Positions 27,777 through 37,737 are shown, counted from the stretch's first letter. The stretch is 64,000 nt of DNA from Hephaestia caeni (GCF_003550065.1 NZ_QXDC01000002.1:1050260-1114259); one strand, 5' to 3'. Notes: generated by a model not told the origin, from the sequence alone. Program-made: numbers and translations.

Positions 27777-28745
27777 TTAAATCCGATCATTGATCAAATA
27801 GGCAAGATATAGCAAGTAGGCACTCACAAACATTCCACCCTCGAACCGCGAAATTTGGCGTCCGCTGATGAATACGGGAATGCAGGCCAGCGCGACCCCC
27901 AACATGACCGGGATGTCGACCCGGATCAGTTGCGCGCTGACCTCGATCCCGTTCGACGGAAACAGGCAGGCCGCGCCGAGAATCACCAGAATATTGTAAA
28001 CGCTGCTGCCGATCAGATTGCCGATCGCGATGTCGCGCTCGCCACGAATCGTCGAAATGATCGTCGTAACGAGTTCAGGAGCGGAAGTACCGATCGCAAC
28101 GATCGTCAGTCCGATAAAGGCGTCCGATACGTTCCACAACCGGGCAAGCGCGACCGCACCATCCACCAGCCAGTTGGCGCCCACGACGATCACGACGAGG
28201 CCGATGGCCAGCATCGCCATTGCGGAGAAACCGTGGCGGCGGGAAAAGCGCGGCGCCGCGAATTCCCGCGCGAACTCCAGCTTCACCGTGATGCTTTCCC
28301 GCCGGGCGACGCGAATGACGGTCAGCGTGAAGGCCATTCCCATCGTGATCAAAAACAGCCCCTCAAGGCGCGAGAGCACACCGTCCCAGGCAAAGACGAG
28401 TAGCGCGGCCGACGCGATGACGATGACAGGCAGTTCCAGACGCAGCGTCTGCATCCGAATGGCAAGTGGTTGCAGCATCGCGCTGAGGCCGAGGATAAGG
28501 AGGATGTTGACGGTGTTGGTGCCGGCGATGTTGCCAACCGCGAGCGAGCCGTTTCCCTGGAGCGCCGCCTCGATCCCGACGGCGAGTTCGGGCGTGCTCG
28601 TTCCCAGCGCCACGATCGTGAGGCCGATGAGCAGCGGCGAAACGCCCAGCCGCGCGGCCAGCGCCGAGCCTCCCCTCACCAGCCACTCCGCACCAGCGAT
28701 CAGGGCGGCGAGCCCCATGAGGCTGGAAACGATCGCCAGCGTCAT
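27777..28745 (-). CDS. Calcium/sodium antiporter (CaCA family)
   Basis: A 322-residue membrane protein of two homologous halves of five helices. The alpha repeats are visible as ALGTSTPELAVGIEAAL and AIGTSAPELVTTIIST, which form the cation sites. It probably expels Ca2+ in exchange for Na+ or H+, like YrbG/ChaA relatives. Start overlaps the USP stop, placing it in one operon with a P2-type ATPase and USP. Confidence 0.88.
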   Translation of the reverse strand: MTLAIVSSLMGLAALIAGAEWLVRGGSALAARLGVSPLLIGLTIVALGTSTPELAVGIEAALQGNGSLAVGNIAGTNTVNILLILGLSAMLQPLAIRMQTLRLELPVIVIASAALLVFAWDGVLSRLEGLFLITMGMAFTLTVIRVARRESITVKLEFAREFAAPRFSRRHGFSAMAMLAIGLVVIVVGANWLVDGAVALARLWNVSDAFIGLTIVAIGTSAPELVTTIISTIRGERDIAIGNLIGSSVYNILVILGAACLFPSNGIEVSAQLIRVDIPVMLGVALACIPVFISGRQISRFEGGMFVSAYLLYLAYLINDRI

Positions 28746-29653
28746 CCGGCCGGGTTCACCTTGCGCCTGGCGGGATCGGGTACGAGGAGGACATCGCCCG
28801 GGACCGCATCAAGGATCTTGCGCGCCGTACTGCCGATCATAGCCTCATAGACGAGGCCACCGCCATGGGTTCCAACGACCGTCAGGTGACGTGCGGCATT
28901 TTCCGCACGGTCGCGAAGCAGCGCTTCGGGAACCCCGTGCTCGATCATGCGCGTGACGTTCCGGGCCGCCACATCAGACAGTCCCGCTTCGGCAAGGAAC
29001 TTGTCGGCCGCAGCCTCGCCATAACCCTCGAATTGCCGTTCGATTTCCGATCGGCCGAGATAGCCCGCGAAGGGCACATCGTAGGCGTGGAAAAGGGAGA
29101 TAGCCGCATCGGGAAAAAAGCGGACGGCGGTCTCCAGAGCGATCCGGGCGGGCGCGGAGAAATCTGTCGCGACCACCATGGCGCGGTAAGGCTCGAAAGC
29201 GCGGTCGCGTACGATCAGGATCGGAACGGGCGCCTTGCGGATCAGCCGGTCCACGGTATCGCCGAGCAGCATCCGGGCCAGCGGCCCATCGCGAGCCACG
29301 CCGGTGACGATCAGGCCCGCCTCGCCCTTTCCGGCGATATCGAGGACGACCGGTGCCGGCGAGCCGGTTTCGACGTGGACCGAAATGTCGATTGGCGGCG
29401 CCTCGCGAACAAGGTCGTGGTAGATGCGATGGCGCGCCGCCCGCACCGGGTCTTCGAGAGGCCGACGCCAGGACGGCAGATCGCCGAGTCGGACGGACAG
29501 CATCCCGTCTTCCGGCGGGTTCAGCGCGTGGATGACCATAAGCTCCGCCCGCCATGCCTGGGCTACCAGCAGGGCGCGATCGAAGGCGCGGTCGCAACGA
29601 TGGCTGAGGTCGGTCGCGAGCGCGATGCATTTAGGGAAACCGTCACGCGTCAT
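28742..29653 (-). CDS. Universal stress protein (two UspA domains)
   Basis: A 303-residue protein with two UspA folds (about 8-150 and 155-295). The second ends with the nucleotide-binding signature VVGTHGGGLVYEAMIGSTA; the first has VTGVARDGPLARMLLGDTV. Cytoplasmic ATP-binding stress protein. AGGAGG stands seven bases before the ATG, and the stop of the ATPase upstream overlaps it. Confidence 0.88.
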   Translation of the reverse strand: MTRDGFPKCIALATDLSHRCDRAFDRALLVAQAWRAELMVIHALNPPEDGMLSVRLGDLPSWRRPLEDPVRAARHRIYHDLVREAPPIDISVHVETGSPAPVVLDIAGKGEAGLIVTGVARDGPLARMLLGDTVDRLIRKAPVPILIVRDRAFEPYRAMVVATDFSAPARIALETAVRFFPDAAISLFHAYDVPFAGYLGRSEIERQFEGYGEAAADKFLAEAGLSDVAARNVTRMIEHGVPEALLRDRAENAARHLTVVGTHGGGLVYEAMIGSTARKILDAVPGDVLLVPDPARRKVNPAG

Positions 29654-32355
29654 GGCATGTCCTCCTGATTATTAAGTTCGCTAAACCAGCCCAGTCGCCG
29701 CATCACATGCTTCTCCACCTCCAGCGACAGCATGAGAAGCATGCCGCACGCCACCAGCAACACCCAGTCCGCGAAGCCCAGCGGCTGCGAGTGGAAAATC
29801 GCGTTCATGAACGGCGCATAGGTGAAGAGCGCCTGGCCGATGACGAGAACGCCGATCGCGATCAACACGGCGGGAGTACCGATCGCGCCGCGCCATGTCA
29901 GGGACGTCATGTGGAGATAGCGGACGTTGAAGAGGTAGAAGATCTCCGCGATGATGAACATGTTGACGACCATGGTGCGCGCCATCTCCAGGCTCCGGCC
30001 TTGCGCCAGAACATGGAAAAAGATTCCGAGAGTGACGGCCGCGAACAGCACAGAGACGAGAAGGACACGCCAAAGCAGGAACGGCGAAAGCAACGGCGCG
30101 CCGCGCTCCCGTGGCCGGCGCAACATCGCACCGGGTTCCGTGGGCTCGAACGCCAGCACGAGGCCGAGCGTGGCGGCGAGGACGAGGTTCACCCAGAGGA
30201 TCTGCGTCGCCGTCATCGGCAGCGCGAAGCCCAGCAGGATCGCCAATACGACCGCCAGTGTTTCACCGCCGTTCGTAGGGATTTCCCAGGAAATGACCTT
30301 GCGAATGTTGTCGTAGACCGTTCGGCCTTCGCGAACGGCGCTGACGATCGAGGCAAAATTATCGTCGAGCAGCACCATGGAAGCCGCTTCTTTCGACGCT
30401 TCGGTGCCCTTGATGCCCATGGCGACCCCGACGTCGGCCTGCTTGAGGGACGGCGCGTCGTTCACGCCGTCCCCCGTCATCGCGACGATCTTTCCCTGAG
30501 CCTGCAGCGCACGGACGATCCGCAATTTATGTTCCGGGCTGGTCCGGGCAAAGACCGAGACATCCGCGACCGCTTGCTCCAGTTCGGTGTCCGGAAGCTT
30601 TTCCAGTTCCAGCCCGGTCAGCACGCGCGGGTCGTCGGCAAGGTCGAGTTGCCGGGCGATCGCCAGCGCCGTCGCCGCATGATCGCCAGTGATCATCTTG
30701 ACGCCGATTCCGGCGGACCGGCATTCGGCGATGGCGTCCTTGACCTCCGCACGAGGCGGATCGATGAAGCCGACAAGGCCCAGGAGGCACACGCCAGTCG
30801 AGAGATCTTCGAACGAGATCCGTTCGCTGCCGGCAGGCATTTCCTTCGCGCCGAAGGCGAGAACGCGCTCGCCATCGCTTCCGGCGGTAGCGATGGAACT
30901 CTCCCAATAGGAACAATTGTCGGGCGCGGTCATCGCCAAGAGCGCTTCGGGCGCGCCCTTCACGAACAGCAAGCGCGTGCCGTTGGAACCCCGGCAGAGC
31001 GTCGCCATGAACCGATGCGCGGCGTCGAAGGGAATCTCGTCGAGCCGCTCCCATTCCGCCCGCTCCTGCTCCGGATCGATGGCCGCCTTCATTGCCAGGG
31101 CGAAGAGGGCCCCCTCCATCGGATCGCCCTCGACACGCCATTCCGCACCGACCTTGCGCAGCGCGGCATCGTTGCACAGCAGCCCGCAGCGGATCAGTGG
31201 CATCGCATCGGCCATAGCCTCTGCCTGGTCCCCGGACCCGACGATCCGGATTTGACCATCGGGAACATAGCCGGATCCGCTCGCGATCATCGTATGCCGC
31301 TCGGTGATGACGCGGCGGGCCGTCATTTCGTTGCGTGTGAGCGTGCCGGTCTTGTCGGTGCATATCACCGAGGTCGCGCCGAGCGTTTCGACGGCCGGGA
31401 GCTTTCGGATGACGGCGTTGCGCCCCGCCATCCGCCGCACGCCGATCGCGAGAGTAATCGTGATGACCGCCGGCAGCCCTTCCGGCACGATCCCCACGGC
31501 GAGCGCGACCACGGCGATCAGCGCGTCGATCCAATCGTAATTCCGCGCCAGAACGGCAAAGGCGAACAGCGCAAGCCCCCCCGCGAGTACGAACCAGGTG
31601 AAGCGCCGGGCAAAACCGTCGATCTGCTTCAGCAGCGGGGTTGCCAGTTGTTCGACCGACTGGATAAGCGAACTGATCCGTCCGATCTGCGTGCGAGATC
31701 CGGTGGCAACAGCGAGCCCGCTTGCGTGCCCAGCCGCAACCATCGTGCCCGAAAAGGCCATATTACGCCGATCCGCCAAATCGGTCTGCTCGGGCAGCAC
31801 CGCTTCCTGCTTTTCGGCAGCCACCGATTCGCCCGTCAGCAGCGCCTCGTCGATAAGCATTCGCCGCGCATGGAGAAGCCTGAGATCGGCGGGAACGCGA
31901 TCACCGGCCTCGATCATCACGAGATCGCCGGGCACGATCTCGCGGACGGGAATCGTTTGCCTCACGCCGTCACGCACCACGCTGGCCTTGGGCGCGATCA
32001 TCTGCTGGATGGCCTCAAGCGCCTGTTCAGCCTTTCCTTCCTGGATATGCCCGATCACCGCATTCACGATCACGACGGCGACGATGACCACCGCGTCGAT
32101 CATGTGATCGAGCAGCGCTGCGGCCAATGCCCCGGCAAGAAGCACATAGATCAACGTGTTATGGAATTGCGCGAGGAACCTAAGGAACACATTGCGACGC
32201 GCCGACCGGGGTAGCGCGTTCGGCCCAAAGCGGGCCGATTGCCGATCCACCTCCGGAGAAGAGAGACCCGCACAACCGACGTCGAGTGCCGTGGCAACTT
32301 CGCTGGTTGACAGCATATGCCAGCGCACTTCGGAAGTTTCCATGGGTCCTGACAT
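29650..32355 (-). CDS. P2-type cation-transporting ATPase (CtpF/SERCA-like)
   Basis: A 901-residue P-type ATPase: actuator motif TGES, phosphorylation motif CDKTGTLT, and MTGDGVNDAPSLKQAD. Helix M4 has IVPEGLPAVIT as in Ca2+ pumps, but M6 reads WVNLVLAATLGLVLAFEP, lacking the Thr-Asp pair of SERCA after WVNLV. Mycobacterial CtpF-type pumps share this M6 style, from memory. Ion specificity is uncertain; Ca2+ is favoured by the antiporter in the same operon. I start at ATG 32355, since the codon before is TTG. Confidence 0.85.
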   Translation of the reverse strand: MSGPMETSEVRWHMLSTSEVATALDVGCAGLSSPEVDRQSARFGPNALPRSARRNVFLRFLAQFHNTLIYVLLAGALAAALLDHMIDAVVIVAVVIVNAVIGHIQEGKAEQALEAIQQMIAPKASVVRDGVRQTIPVREIVPGDLVMIEAGDRVPADLRLLHARRMLIDEALLTGESVAAEKQEAVLPEQTDLADRRNMAFSGTMVAAGHASGLAVATGSRTQIGRISSLIQSVEQLATPLLKQIDGFARRFTWFVLAGGLALFAFAVLARNYDWIDALIAVVALAVGIVPEGLPAVITITLAIGVRRMAGRNAVIRKLPAVETLGATSVICTDKTGTLTRNEMTARRVITERHTMIASGSGYVPDGQIRIVGSGDQAEAMADAMPLIRCGLLCNDAALRKVGAEWRVEGDPMEGALFALAMKAAIDPEQERAEWERLDEIPFDAAHRFMATLCRGSNGTRLLFVKGAPEALLAMTAPDNCSYWESSIATAGSDGERVLAFGAKEMPAGSERISFEDLSTGVCLLGLVGFIDPPRAEVKDAIAECRSAGIGVKMITGDHAATALAIARQLDLADDPRVLTGLELEKLPDTELEQAVADVSVFARTSPEHKLRIVRALQAQGKIVAMTGDGVNDAPSLKQADVGVAMGIKGTEASKEAASMVLLDDNFASIVSAVREGRTVYDNIRKVISWEIPTNGGETLAVVLAILLGFALPMTATQILWVNLVLAATLGLVLAFEPTEPGAMLRRPRERGAPLLSPFLLWRVLLVSVLFAAVTLGIFFHVLAQGRSLEMARTMVVNMFIIAEIFYLFNVRYLHMTSLTWRGAIGTPAVLIAIGVLVIGQALFTYAPFMNAIFHSQPLGFADWVLLVACGMLLMLSLEVEKHVMRRLGWFSELNNQEDMP

Positions 32356-32475
32356 CAAATCTCTTTCGTATTACATCAAACCATCTCGTGTTGAGCATGC
32401 GGAGCGAAGACCGTGCGGACCGGTTTCATTCCCGGCCCGCGGTTCCGCGCTTGCGTGCCGCCGATTGAATGGGCT

Positions 32476-33297
32476 TCAATGCGCAAACAGCAGCGGCAGC
32501 GGCGCGCCAGTGAGCAGGTCGCGCGTGACGCCGCCCAGGATCATCTCGCGCAGGCGAGAGTGGCCATAAGCGCCAAGCGCGAGCATCCCGGCGCCACGCC
32601 GGTGAGCCGCTTCGACCAGCGCCTCCGCATCCGACACGTCACCGCCCTGGATGGGAACTACGGTCGACGTAAAGCCATGCCGGGCGAGATGGTGGGCGAC
32701 ATCGGCTCCCGGTTCGGAACCGTGGCCCTGGGCCGTCGGCTTCGCATCGAGGATGAGTATATCGATCCTTGCCCCAGGCGCCGCGAACATGGTCGCGTCG
32801 CGCAGCGCGTGCGTCGCCTCGCGGGTCGCATTCCAGCCGATCGCCAAGTGATCGATGGCGGCCGGTTTATAGCCGGTGGGCAGGATCAGAACGGGACGCC
32901 CAGATGCGAACAGGCAACGCTCAAGCGTATCACGTCGAATTGGCGGATGGTCGTAATTGTCCGAAGGACCGAACAGGACGAGGTCGGCATAACGGGCATA
33001 GACCGCGGTCTTGGCGAAGATCACCGCCGGCTGGTCCGAAATCGTCCTCACCTCTACGTTCGTGGAGCGGGCGAGCATCGCGATCCGCTGCTGCTTCGCC
33101 TCCACCGCTTCAGTATAATCGGGAAGAAGTACATAAGGCAGTGCAACCGTCAGGGCATAGTCGCTCGCGGGGAGAGCCGACAGCACGACGATGGCAAGGC
33201 TGGCGTCGTGGAACTCGGCAAAGGCAAGCGCATCGCGCAAAAACCGCTCGTCCTTGTCTCCGGTATCGACGACGGCGAGAATGTCCTTGATAGCCAT
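32476..33297 (-). CDS. Universal stress protein (two UspA domains)
   Basis: A 273-residue protein beginning MAIKDILAVVDTGD; the C-terminal signature is ALGAYGHSRLREMILGGVTR. Two start choices exist: ATG 33351, overlapping the PRPP synthase stop, and ATG 33297 with GGAGGGA right before it, which I prefer because the Usp fold begins there. A 120-base gap to the ATPase gene follows. Confidence 0.86.
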   Translation of the reverse strand: MAIKDILAVVDTGDKDERFLRDALAFAEFHDASLAIVVLSALPASDYALTVALPYVLLPDYTEAVEAKQQRIAMLARSTNVEVRTISDQPAVIFAKTAVYARYADLVLFGPSDNYDHPPIRRDTLERCLFASGRPVLILPTGYKPAAIDHLAIGWNATREATHALRDATMFAAPGARIDILILDAKPTAQGHGSEPGADVAHHLARHGFTSTVVPIQGGDVSDAEALVEAAHRRGAGMLALGAYGHSRLREMILGGVTRDLLTGAPLPLLFAH

Positions 33298-33347
33298 ATG
33301 TCCCTCCAGCTTTGAGCTATTCCTGCTACCCAGCGCCGTGATGGGAT

Positions 33348-34265
33348 TCATTCGGGTGTTATACGTAGCCGACCGGCGCCCCCTTCCATCTGCCGGGCCA
33401 GCGCATCGCCAAGCAGTGCGCCAAGAGTGATCGCGTTACTGGCATGCGAGATACTTTCGGTCGTAACCATGCGGCAGCCGACTTCCCTGAGCAAAGCCTC
33501 GGCACCAGCCGCGAAGAGGCCGTGAACAGCCAGGCAGATCGGCGGAGGGAAGCCCTGGTCGATGATCTCGCGCGCGGCGTTGGCAAGGGTGTGTCCCGAC
33601 GAAATCACGTCATCGACGAGGATCGGCGTGCGGCCTTTCCATGCCCCCAGGTCCGAGGCCGCGATAAGGACGTCCCGATCACCGCGCCGCGATTTCGCGA
33701 AGACCGCATGGGGCGCTCCGATAAGCCTGGCGATTGCGCCCGCCCACTGCTCGCTCTCGCTGTCGGGTCCTATGATGAGCGGTGCATCGACATTGGCCCG
33801 GACCCAGTCCGCCAGAAGCGGAGATGCCGCGAGCGAAGCCGTCTCCATCGAATAGATCTCCCCCAGATCCGCGTAGCGGTGGAGATGCGGATCGACGGTC
33901 ACGAGCCCATCGAACTCGGATGAAAGGAGCTGGGCGAACTGGCGGGACGTCAGCGCTTCGCCATCCTTGAACCGCCGATCCTGTCGCATATAGGCAAGAT
34001 AAGGCGCCACGAGATGGACCGACCGCGCCCCGCTCTCGCGCAGCAGCCTTGCAGCAAAGAGCAGCCGCATGATCTGGTCGTCGGGCCGCGCGAGCGTGCA
34101 TATGACGGCCACGGCTGATCCCGACACCCCGGAGCGGAGCCGGACATAGCTCTCCTGATCGGGAAACCGGCGAACCTCGAGCGTGCCTGTCGCCCACCCG
34201 GTATGTTCCGCGATGGATGCGGCCAGCCGTTCGTTCCCGGGCATGGAAAACAGCATCGCCGTCAT
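33348..34265 (-). CDS. Ribose-phosphate pyrophosphokinase (class III-like)
   Basis: A 305-residue PRPP synthase: FPDQESYVRL, PYLAYMRQDRRF, catalytic VDPHLHR and the PRPP loop ILVDDVISSGHT. The archaeal-like class III pattern (DPHLHR) differs from the usual housekeeping PrsA, so this is probably an accessory copy. It makes PRPP from ribose 5-phosphate and ATP. It overlaps the phosphorylase gene by four bases, so the two act together, perhaps in nucleotide salvage. Confidence 0.85.
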   Translation of the reverse strand: MTAMLFSMPGNERLAASIAEHTGWATGTLEVRRFPDQESYVRLRSGVSGSAVAVICTLARPDDQIMRLLFAARLLRESGARSVHLVAPYLAYMRQDRRFKDGEALTSRQFAQLLSSEFDGLVTVDPHLHRYADLGEIYSMETASLAASPLLADWVRANVDAPLIIGPDSESEQWAGAIARLIGAPHAVFAKSRRGDRDVLIAASDLGAWKGRTPILVDDVISSGHTLANAAREIIDQGFPPPICLAVHGLFAAGAEALLREVGCRMVTTESISHASNAITLGALLGDALARQMEGGAGRLRITPE

Positions 34266-35833
34266 GGCACGATCGCAAGCATGTCGGCATTGGCGGCGGC
34301 GTAGGTCAGCGCATAAGCCATTTCACCCTGCGACTGGGCGTGGAGGGTCAGCAAAGGCTGGCCAGCGATAACGTCGTCGCCCAGGCGAACATGAAGAAGC
34401 ATGCCCGCGGCCGGCGAGTCGGGCGCGCCCGCCAGCTTCGCAAGGCGCGCTATCCGGCGATTGTCGATATGGGTGACGCGGCCGCTATGCGCCGCCAGGA
34501 TCGGATGGGTGAGCCTGGCCGTGGGCGGGGTGCGCATGCCGCCCTGGGCCTGGCATATCCTTTGGAACCTGTCCCAGGCGCTGCCGTCGGCCAATGTGCG
34601 TTCGGCGCGCGCGCGTCCCTGGCCTTCTTCCGCGACCTTCCCGAGTTCGAGCACCACGCCGGCGAGCGTGCAGGCGCGGTCCCGAAGGCCCGGCGGAGCA
34701 TCGGCATCGCCTGTCAGCACCGCCAGCACGTCGCGCGCCTCCAGGGCGGGCCCGATCGCCCGGCCGACGGGCTGGGTGCCATCGGTCTGGACACAGCGGA
34801 TAACAAGGCCAAAACGGGCGGCGACGGCGCCAAGCGTGGCTTCCAGCCGTTCGGCCGCCGCGACGCTGCGCACCTTGGCGGTCGGCCCGATCGGAATGTC
34901 GAGCACCACATGGGTCGCGCCCGCCGCTATCTTCTTCGACAGAACGGAGGCGATGAGCTGCCCCTCCGTATCGATGTCGAGCGCGCGTTCCACGCCGATG
35001 AAGATGTCATCGGCGGGACTGAGGCAGACCGCGCCGCCCCAGGCGAGGCAGCCGCCCTCGACCGCCACCACGCGCTGCATGGCGCCAAGGTCGAGATCGA
35101 CCCGGGTGAGCGTCTCCATGGTATCGGCCGTTCCCGCCGGGGACGTGATCGCCCGCGACGACGTCTTGGGCATGGTCAGACCGCAGGCGGCAGCGATGGC
35201 GACGACGATCGGGCTCGTGCGGTTGCCCGGCAGACCGCCAACGCAATGCTTGTCGACGACGATCTCGCTCGGCCAGCGCAAACGGTCGCCGGCCTCGACC
35301 ATCGCCCTGGTGAGATGGTAGGTCTCGTCCTCGTCGAAGGGAAGCGTGGCGGTAGCCGTGAGGAAGGCGGCGAGGTGCACATCGGCATAGCGGCCCGCCA
35401 CCACGTCACCGACGATGCTGGTCAGCGCGGCCCCGTTCAGCCTGTGTCCGTAGATGCGCTGGCGGACGCAGGCGATCGATTCGAGGGGCGGCGCATGACC
35501 GACCTGGACAACGGTTCCCTCCTCCACGCCAAGCGCGACCCAGGCCGCTTCGGACAGACCGATCTCGTCGCCGGCCAGGAAGTCGCCCTCCACCTGATAG
35601 AGCGTGGCCGCGATCGGCTGGCTGCCGTTGCGGATATAGACCTGGGTGTGCGCGGCAAGGCCCTCGGCATGGCACACCGGGCTGTCGGTCCGCATGATCG
35701 CGACCAGCTCATGATGCGTGTGAAGGCGCAGCCGGCGCGCGCGCGCGAACGATGGTTCCGCCGGTTCGGAACTCCCTATATTCGGATGGAATTGCTGCGC
35801 ATCGCCCGGAATATCGCTGGAAACCCCGATCAC
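34262..35833 (-). CDS. AMP phosphorylase/thymidine phosphorylase-family protein
   Basis: A 523-residue protein of the pyrimidine nucleoside phosphorylase fold with an extra N-terminal domain of about 90 residues. The phosphate/glycine loop is KHCVGGLPGNRTSPIV, and SSRAITSPAGTADTMETLT follows. TP proteins are about 440 residues; archaeal AMP phosphorylases are about 500 and have the same N-terminal addition, so NMP phosphorolysis to ribose 1,5-bisphosphate is possible. Annotation as thymidine phosphorylase would be common. Start GTG overlaps the alcohol dehydrogenase stop. Confidence 0.8.
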   Translation of the reverse strand: MIGVSSDIPGDAQQFHPNIGSSEPAEPSFARARRLRLHTHHELVAIMRTDSPVCHAEGLAAHTQVYIRNGSQPIAATLYQVEGDFLAGDEIGLSEAAWVALGVEEGTVVQVGHAPPLESIACVRQRIYGHRLNGAALTSIVGDVVAGRYADVHLAAFLTATATLPFDEDETYHLTRAMVEAGDRLRWPSEIVVDKHCVGGLPGNRTSPIVVAIAAACGLTMPKTSSRAITSPAGTADTMETLTRVDLDLGAMQRVVAVEGGCLAWGGAVCLSPADDIFIGVERALDIDTEGQLIASVLSKKIAAGATHVVLDIPIGPTAKVRSVAAAERLEATLGAVAARFGLVIRCVQTDGTQPVGRAIGPALEARDVLAVLTGDADAPPGLRDRACTLAGVVLELGKVAEEGQGRARAERTLADGSAWDRFQRICQAQGGMRTPPTARLTHPILAAHSGRVTHIDNRRIARLAKLAGAPDSPAAGMLLHVRLGDDVIAGQPLLTLHAQSQGEMAYALTYAAANADMLAIVP

Positions 35834-36867
35834 GTGTCGATCACCACCTTCAAGGCATGAGTATCGGCTGCGCGCGCGAACGTCTCATACGCCTCCAATA
35901 TGTCCGACAACACGAAACGATGGGTGACGAGCTGTTCGGGCCGCAGGCGCTTGGCCTCGACCGTCTTCAGGAGCATCGGCGTGCTGACGGTGTCGACGAG
36001 CCGGGTGGTGATGGTGATGTTGCGCGACCAGAGTTCCTCCAGATGGAGGTCGACCTTGGCGCCGTGGACACCGACATTGGCAATTACCCCGCCGGGCGCG
36101 ACCAGTTCTTCGCATAACGCGAATGTCGCAGGGATCCCGACTGCTTCGATAGCCGTATCGACCCCCTTGCCGTCGGTGAGCTCTCGAACCAGGCTCACGA
36201 CCGGATCACGTCCGCTGTTGAACGTGTCCGTCGCGCCGAACTTGCGCGCGACGGCGAGGCGATTGTCGTCGAGATCGATCATGATGATCCGGGCCGGTGC
36301 ATAAAATTGCGCAGTCAGCAGGGTCGCCAGGCCGATCGGTCCAGCGCCGACGATCGCGACGCTGCTGCCCGGTGCAACCTTCCCGTTCAGGACGCCGCAC
36401 TCATAGCCCGTCGGAAGAATGTCGCTCAGCATGACGAGGGCATCCTCATCGGCCCCCGGCGGGATCGCGTGAAGGCTGTTGTCGGCATGGGGGATGCGCA
36501 CGAATTCGGCTTGCGTGCCATCGATCCTGTTGCCCAATATCCAGCCGCCCTCGACGCAATGCGAATACATGCCGCGCCGGCAATATTCACACCGGGCACA
36601 AGAGGTGATGCAGGAGATCAGGACATGATCTCCGGGCTTGAAGGCTCCAACCGCGGTTCCGACCTCCTCCACGATCCCGACACCCTCATGTCCGAGGATC
36701 CTGCCCGGCTCGCACGTCGGCACATCCCCCTTCAGGATGTGCAGGTCGGTGCCGCAAATGGTGGTCTTCGTGATCCGCACGATCGCATCGCCGGGTGCCT
36801 GCAAGGCCGGCCTCGGGCGATCCTCGAGACTCTTCTCGCCGGGGCCATGATAAACGAGAGCTTTCAT
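35830..36867 (-). CDS. Zinc-dependent alcohol dehydrogenase (MDR family)
   Basis: A 345-residue medium-chain dehydrogenase. Catalytic zinc ligands are in CGTDLHILKG and the GHEGVG box; structural zinc cysteines in CARCEYCRRGMYSHC; the nucleotide fold has GAGPIGLATL. It oxidises or reduces an alcohol/aldehyde pair with NAD(P). Second gene of the operon that starts with the USP at 37737. AAAGC-type sequence only before the ATG. Confidence 0.87.
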   Translation of the reverse strand: MKALVYHGPGEKSLEDRPRPALQAPGDAIVRITKTTICGTDLHILKGDVPTCEPGRILGHEGVGIVEEVGTAVGAFKPGDHVLISCITSCARCEYCRRGMYSHCVEGGWILGNRIDGTQAEFVRIPHADNSLHAIPPGADEDALVMLSDILPTGYECGVLNGKVAPGSSVAIVGAGPIGLATLLTAQFYAPARIIMIDLDDNRLAVARKFGATDTFNSGRDPVVSLVRELTDGKGVDTAIEAVGIPATFALCEELVAPGGVIANVGVHGAKVDLHLEELWSRNITITTRLVDTVSTPMLLKTVEAKRLRPEQLVTHRFVLSDILEAYETFARAADTHALKVVIDT

Positions 36868-36903
36868 GATCTCCTCCGTTCAACCGTTAGACGGGTTCGC
36901 CAG

Positions 36904-37737
36904 TCAGTGTACGAAAACGATCGGCAGGCGCTGATGATCGATCAGTTCCCGCGTCACGCCGCCAAGCACGAACTCGAGTGCGCGCGAACGCCCATAGCCA
37001 CCGATCACGAGCACATCGGCTTTCTGCTCCACTGCGTAATTCTGAAGGACAGCCGACGTATCCTTACCGGATGAGCTGATCGGACAAACGCCGCCGCTAT
37101 GGCCATGTCGCGCGAAAAGGCGGGCGATCTGGACACCGCCCCGGTGCTCCCCGGATTCGACACCCGGATCATCGACAATCGCAACGTCGATACGGGCATC
37201 GGGTTCGGCCAGATTGAGAAGCGCCCTCGCGGCGCGGAACGATTCAAGTGATGCGTTCCAGCCCAATACGGCGTGATCGATGGGACCAGGATTCCAGGAG
37301 GCCGGCAAAATGACCGTCGGCACGCCCGTAAACAGAAGCGCCTCGGAGATACGGCGCCTCAAGCCATCCCTTTGCCAGCGCCCGACACCCGGAATCAGCG
37401 CGATATCCGCGTACTGGCCTTCAGCCTTCACGAGACCGGGTATCAGCCCGCTGGCCTCGAACACCGAGTGAACCTCTACTTCGATCGCGGTATTCCTGGT
37501 TCGTTCGCGAACGGCCGCCAGATGTTCGTCGCGCTGGTCCTCGGATACCGTGATGGCCTGCGCGAAAGCCATCGCATCAGCCGCCGCGGCGAATGCGAGA
37601 TTTTCGGTCACGACGACGATCGTAAGCGCCGCTTCATGCATACCGGCATAGGCAAGCGCCTGATCAACGGCGGTCAGGGAATGCTCTGCACCGTCCACGA
37701 CGACGAGCACATGTTTGATCTGTGAAATGCTGCTCAT
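36904..37737 (-). CDS. Universal stress protein (two UspA domains)
   Basis: A 277-residue protein from the ATG at 37737 (MSSISQIKHVLVVVDGAEH), with a C-terminal signature VIGGYGRSRALEFVLGGVTR. Sequence further upstream in the frame is basic and unlike Usp. It heads the long minus-strand operon leading to the ADH, phosphorylase, PRPP synthase and second USP genes. Confidence 0.87.
   Translation of the reverse strand: MSSISQIKHVLVVVDGAEHSLTAVDQALAYAGMHEAALTIVVVTENLAFAAAADAMAFAQAITVSEDQRDEHLAAVRERTRNTAIEVEVHSVFEASGLIPGLVKAEGQYADIALIPGVGRWQRDGLRRRISEALLFTGVPTVILPASWNPGPIDHAVLGWNASLESFRAARALLNLAEPDARIDVAIVDDPGVESGEHRGGVQIARLFARHGHSGGVCPISSSGKDTSAVLQNYAVEQKADVLVIGGYGRSRALEFVLGGVTRELIDHQRLPIVFVH

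Noticed and set aside
29707..32214. Plus-strand frame of 835 codons opposite the P-type ATPase
   Set aside because: Product rich in Arg, His and Asp without domains; the minus strand has all P-type motifs.
33361..33368. ATACGTAG as a further FixJ box before the USP at 33297
   Set aside because: Opposite orientation to the other copies, one more mismatch, and inside the PRPP synthase gene.
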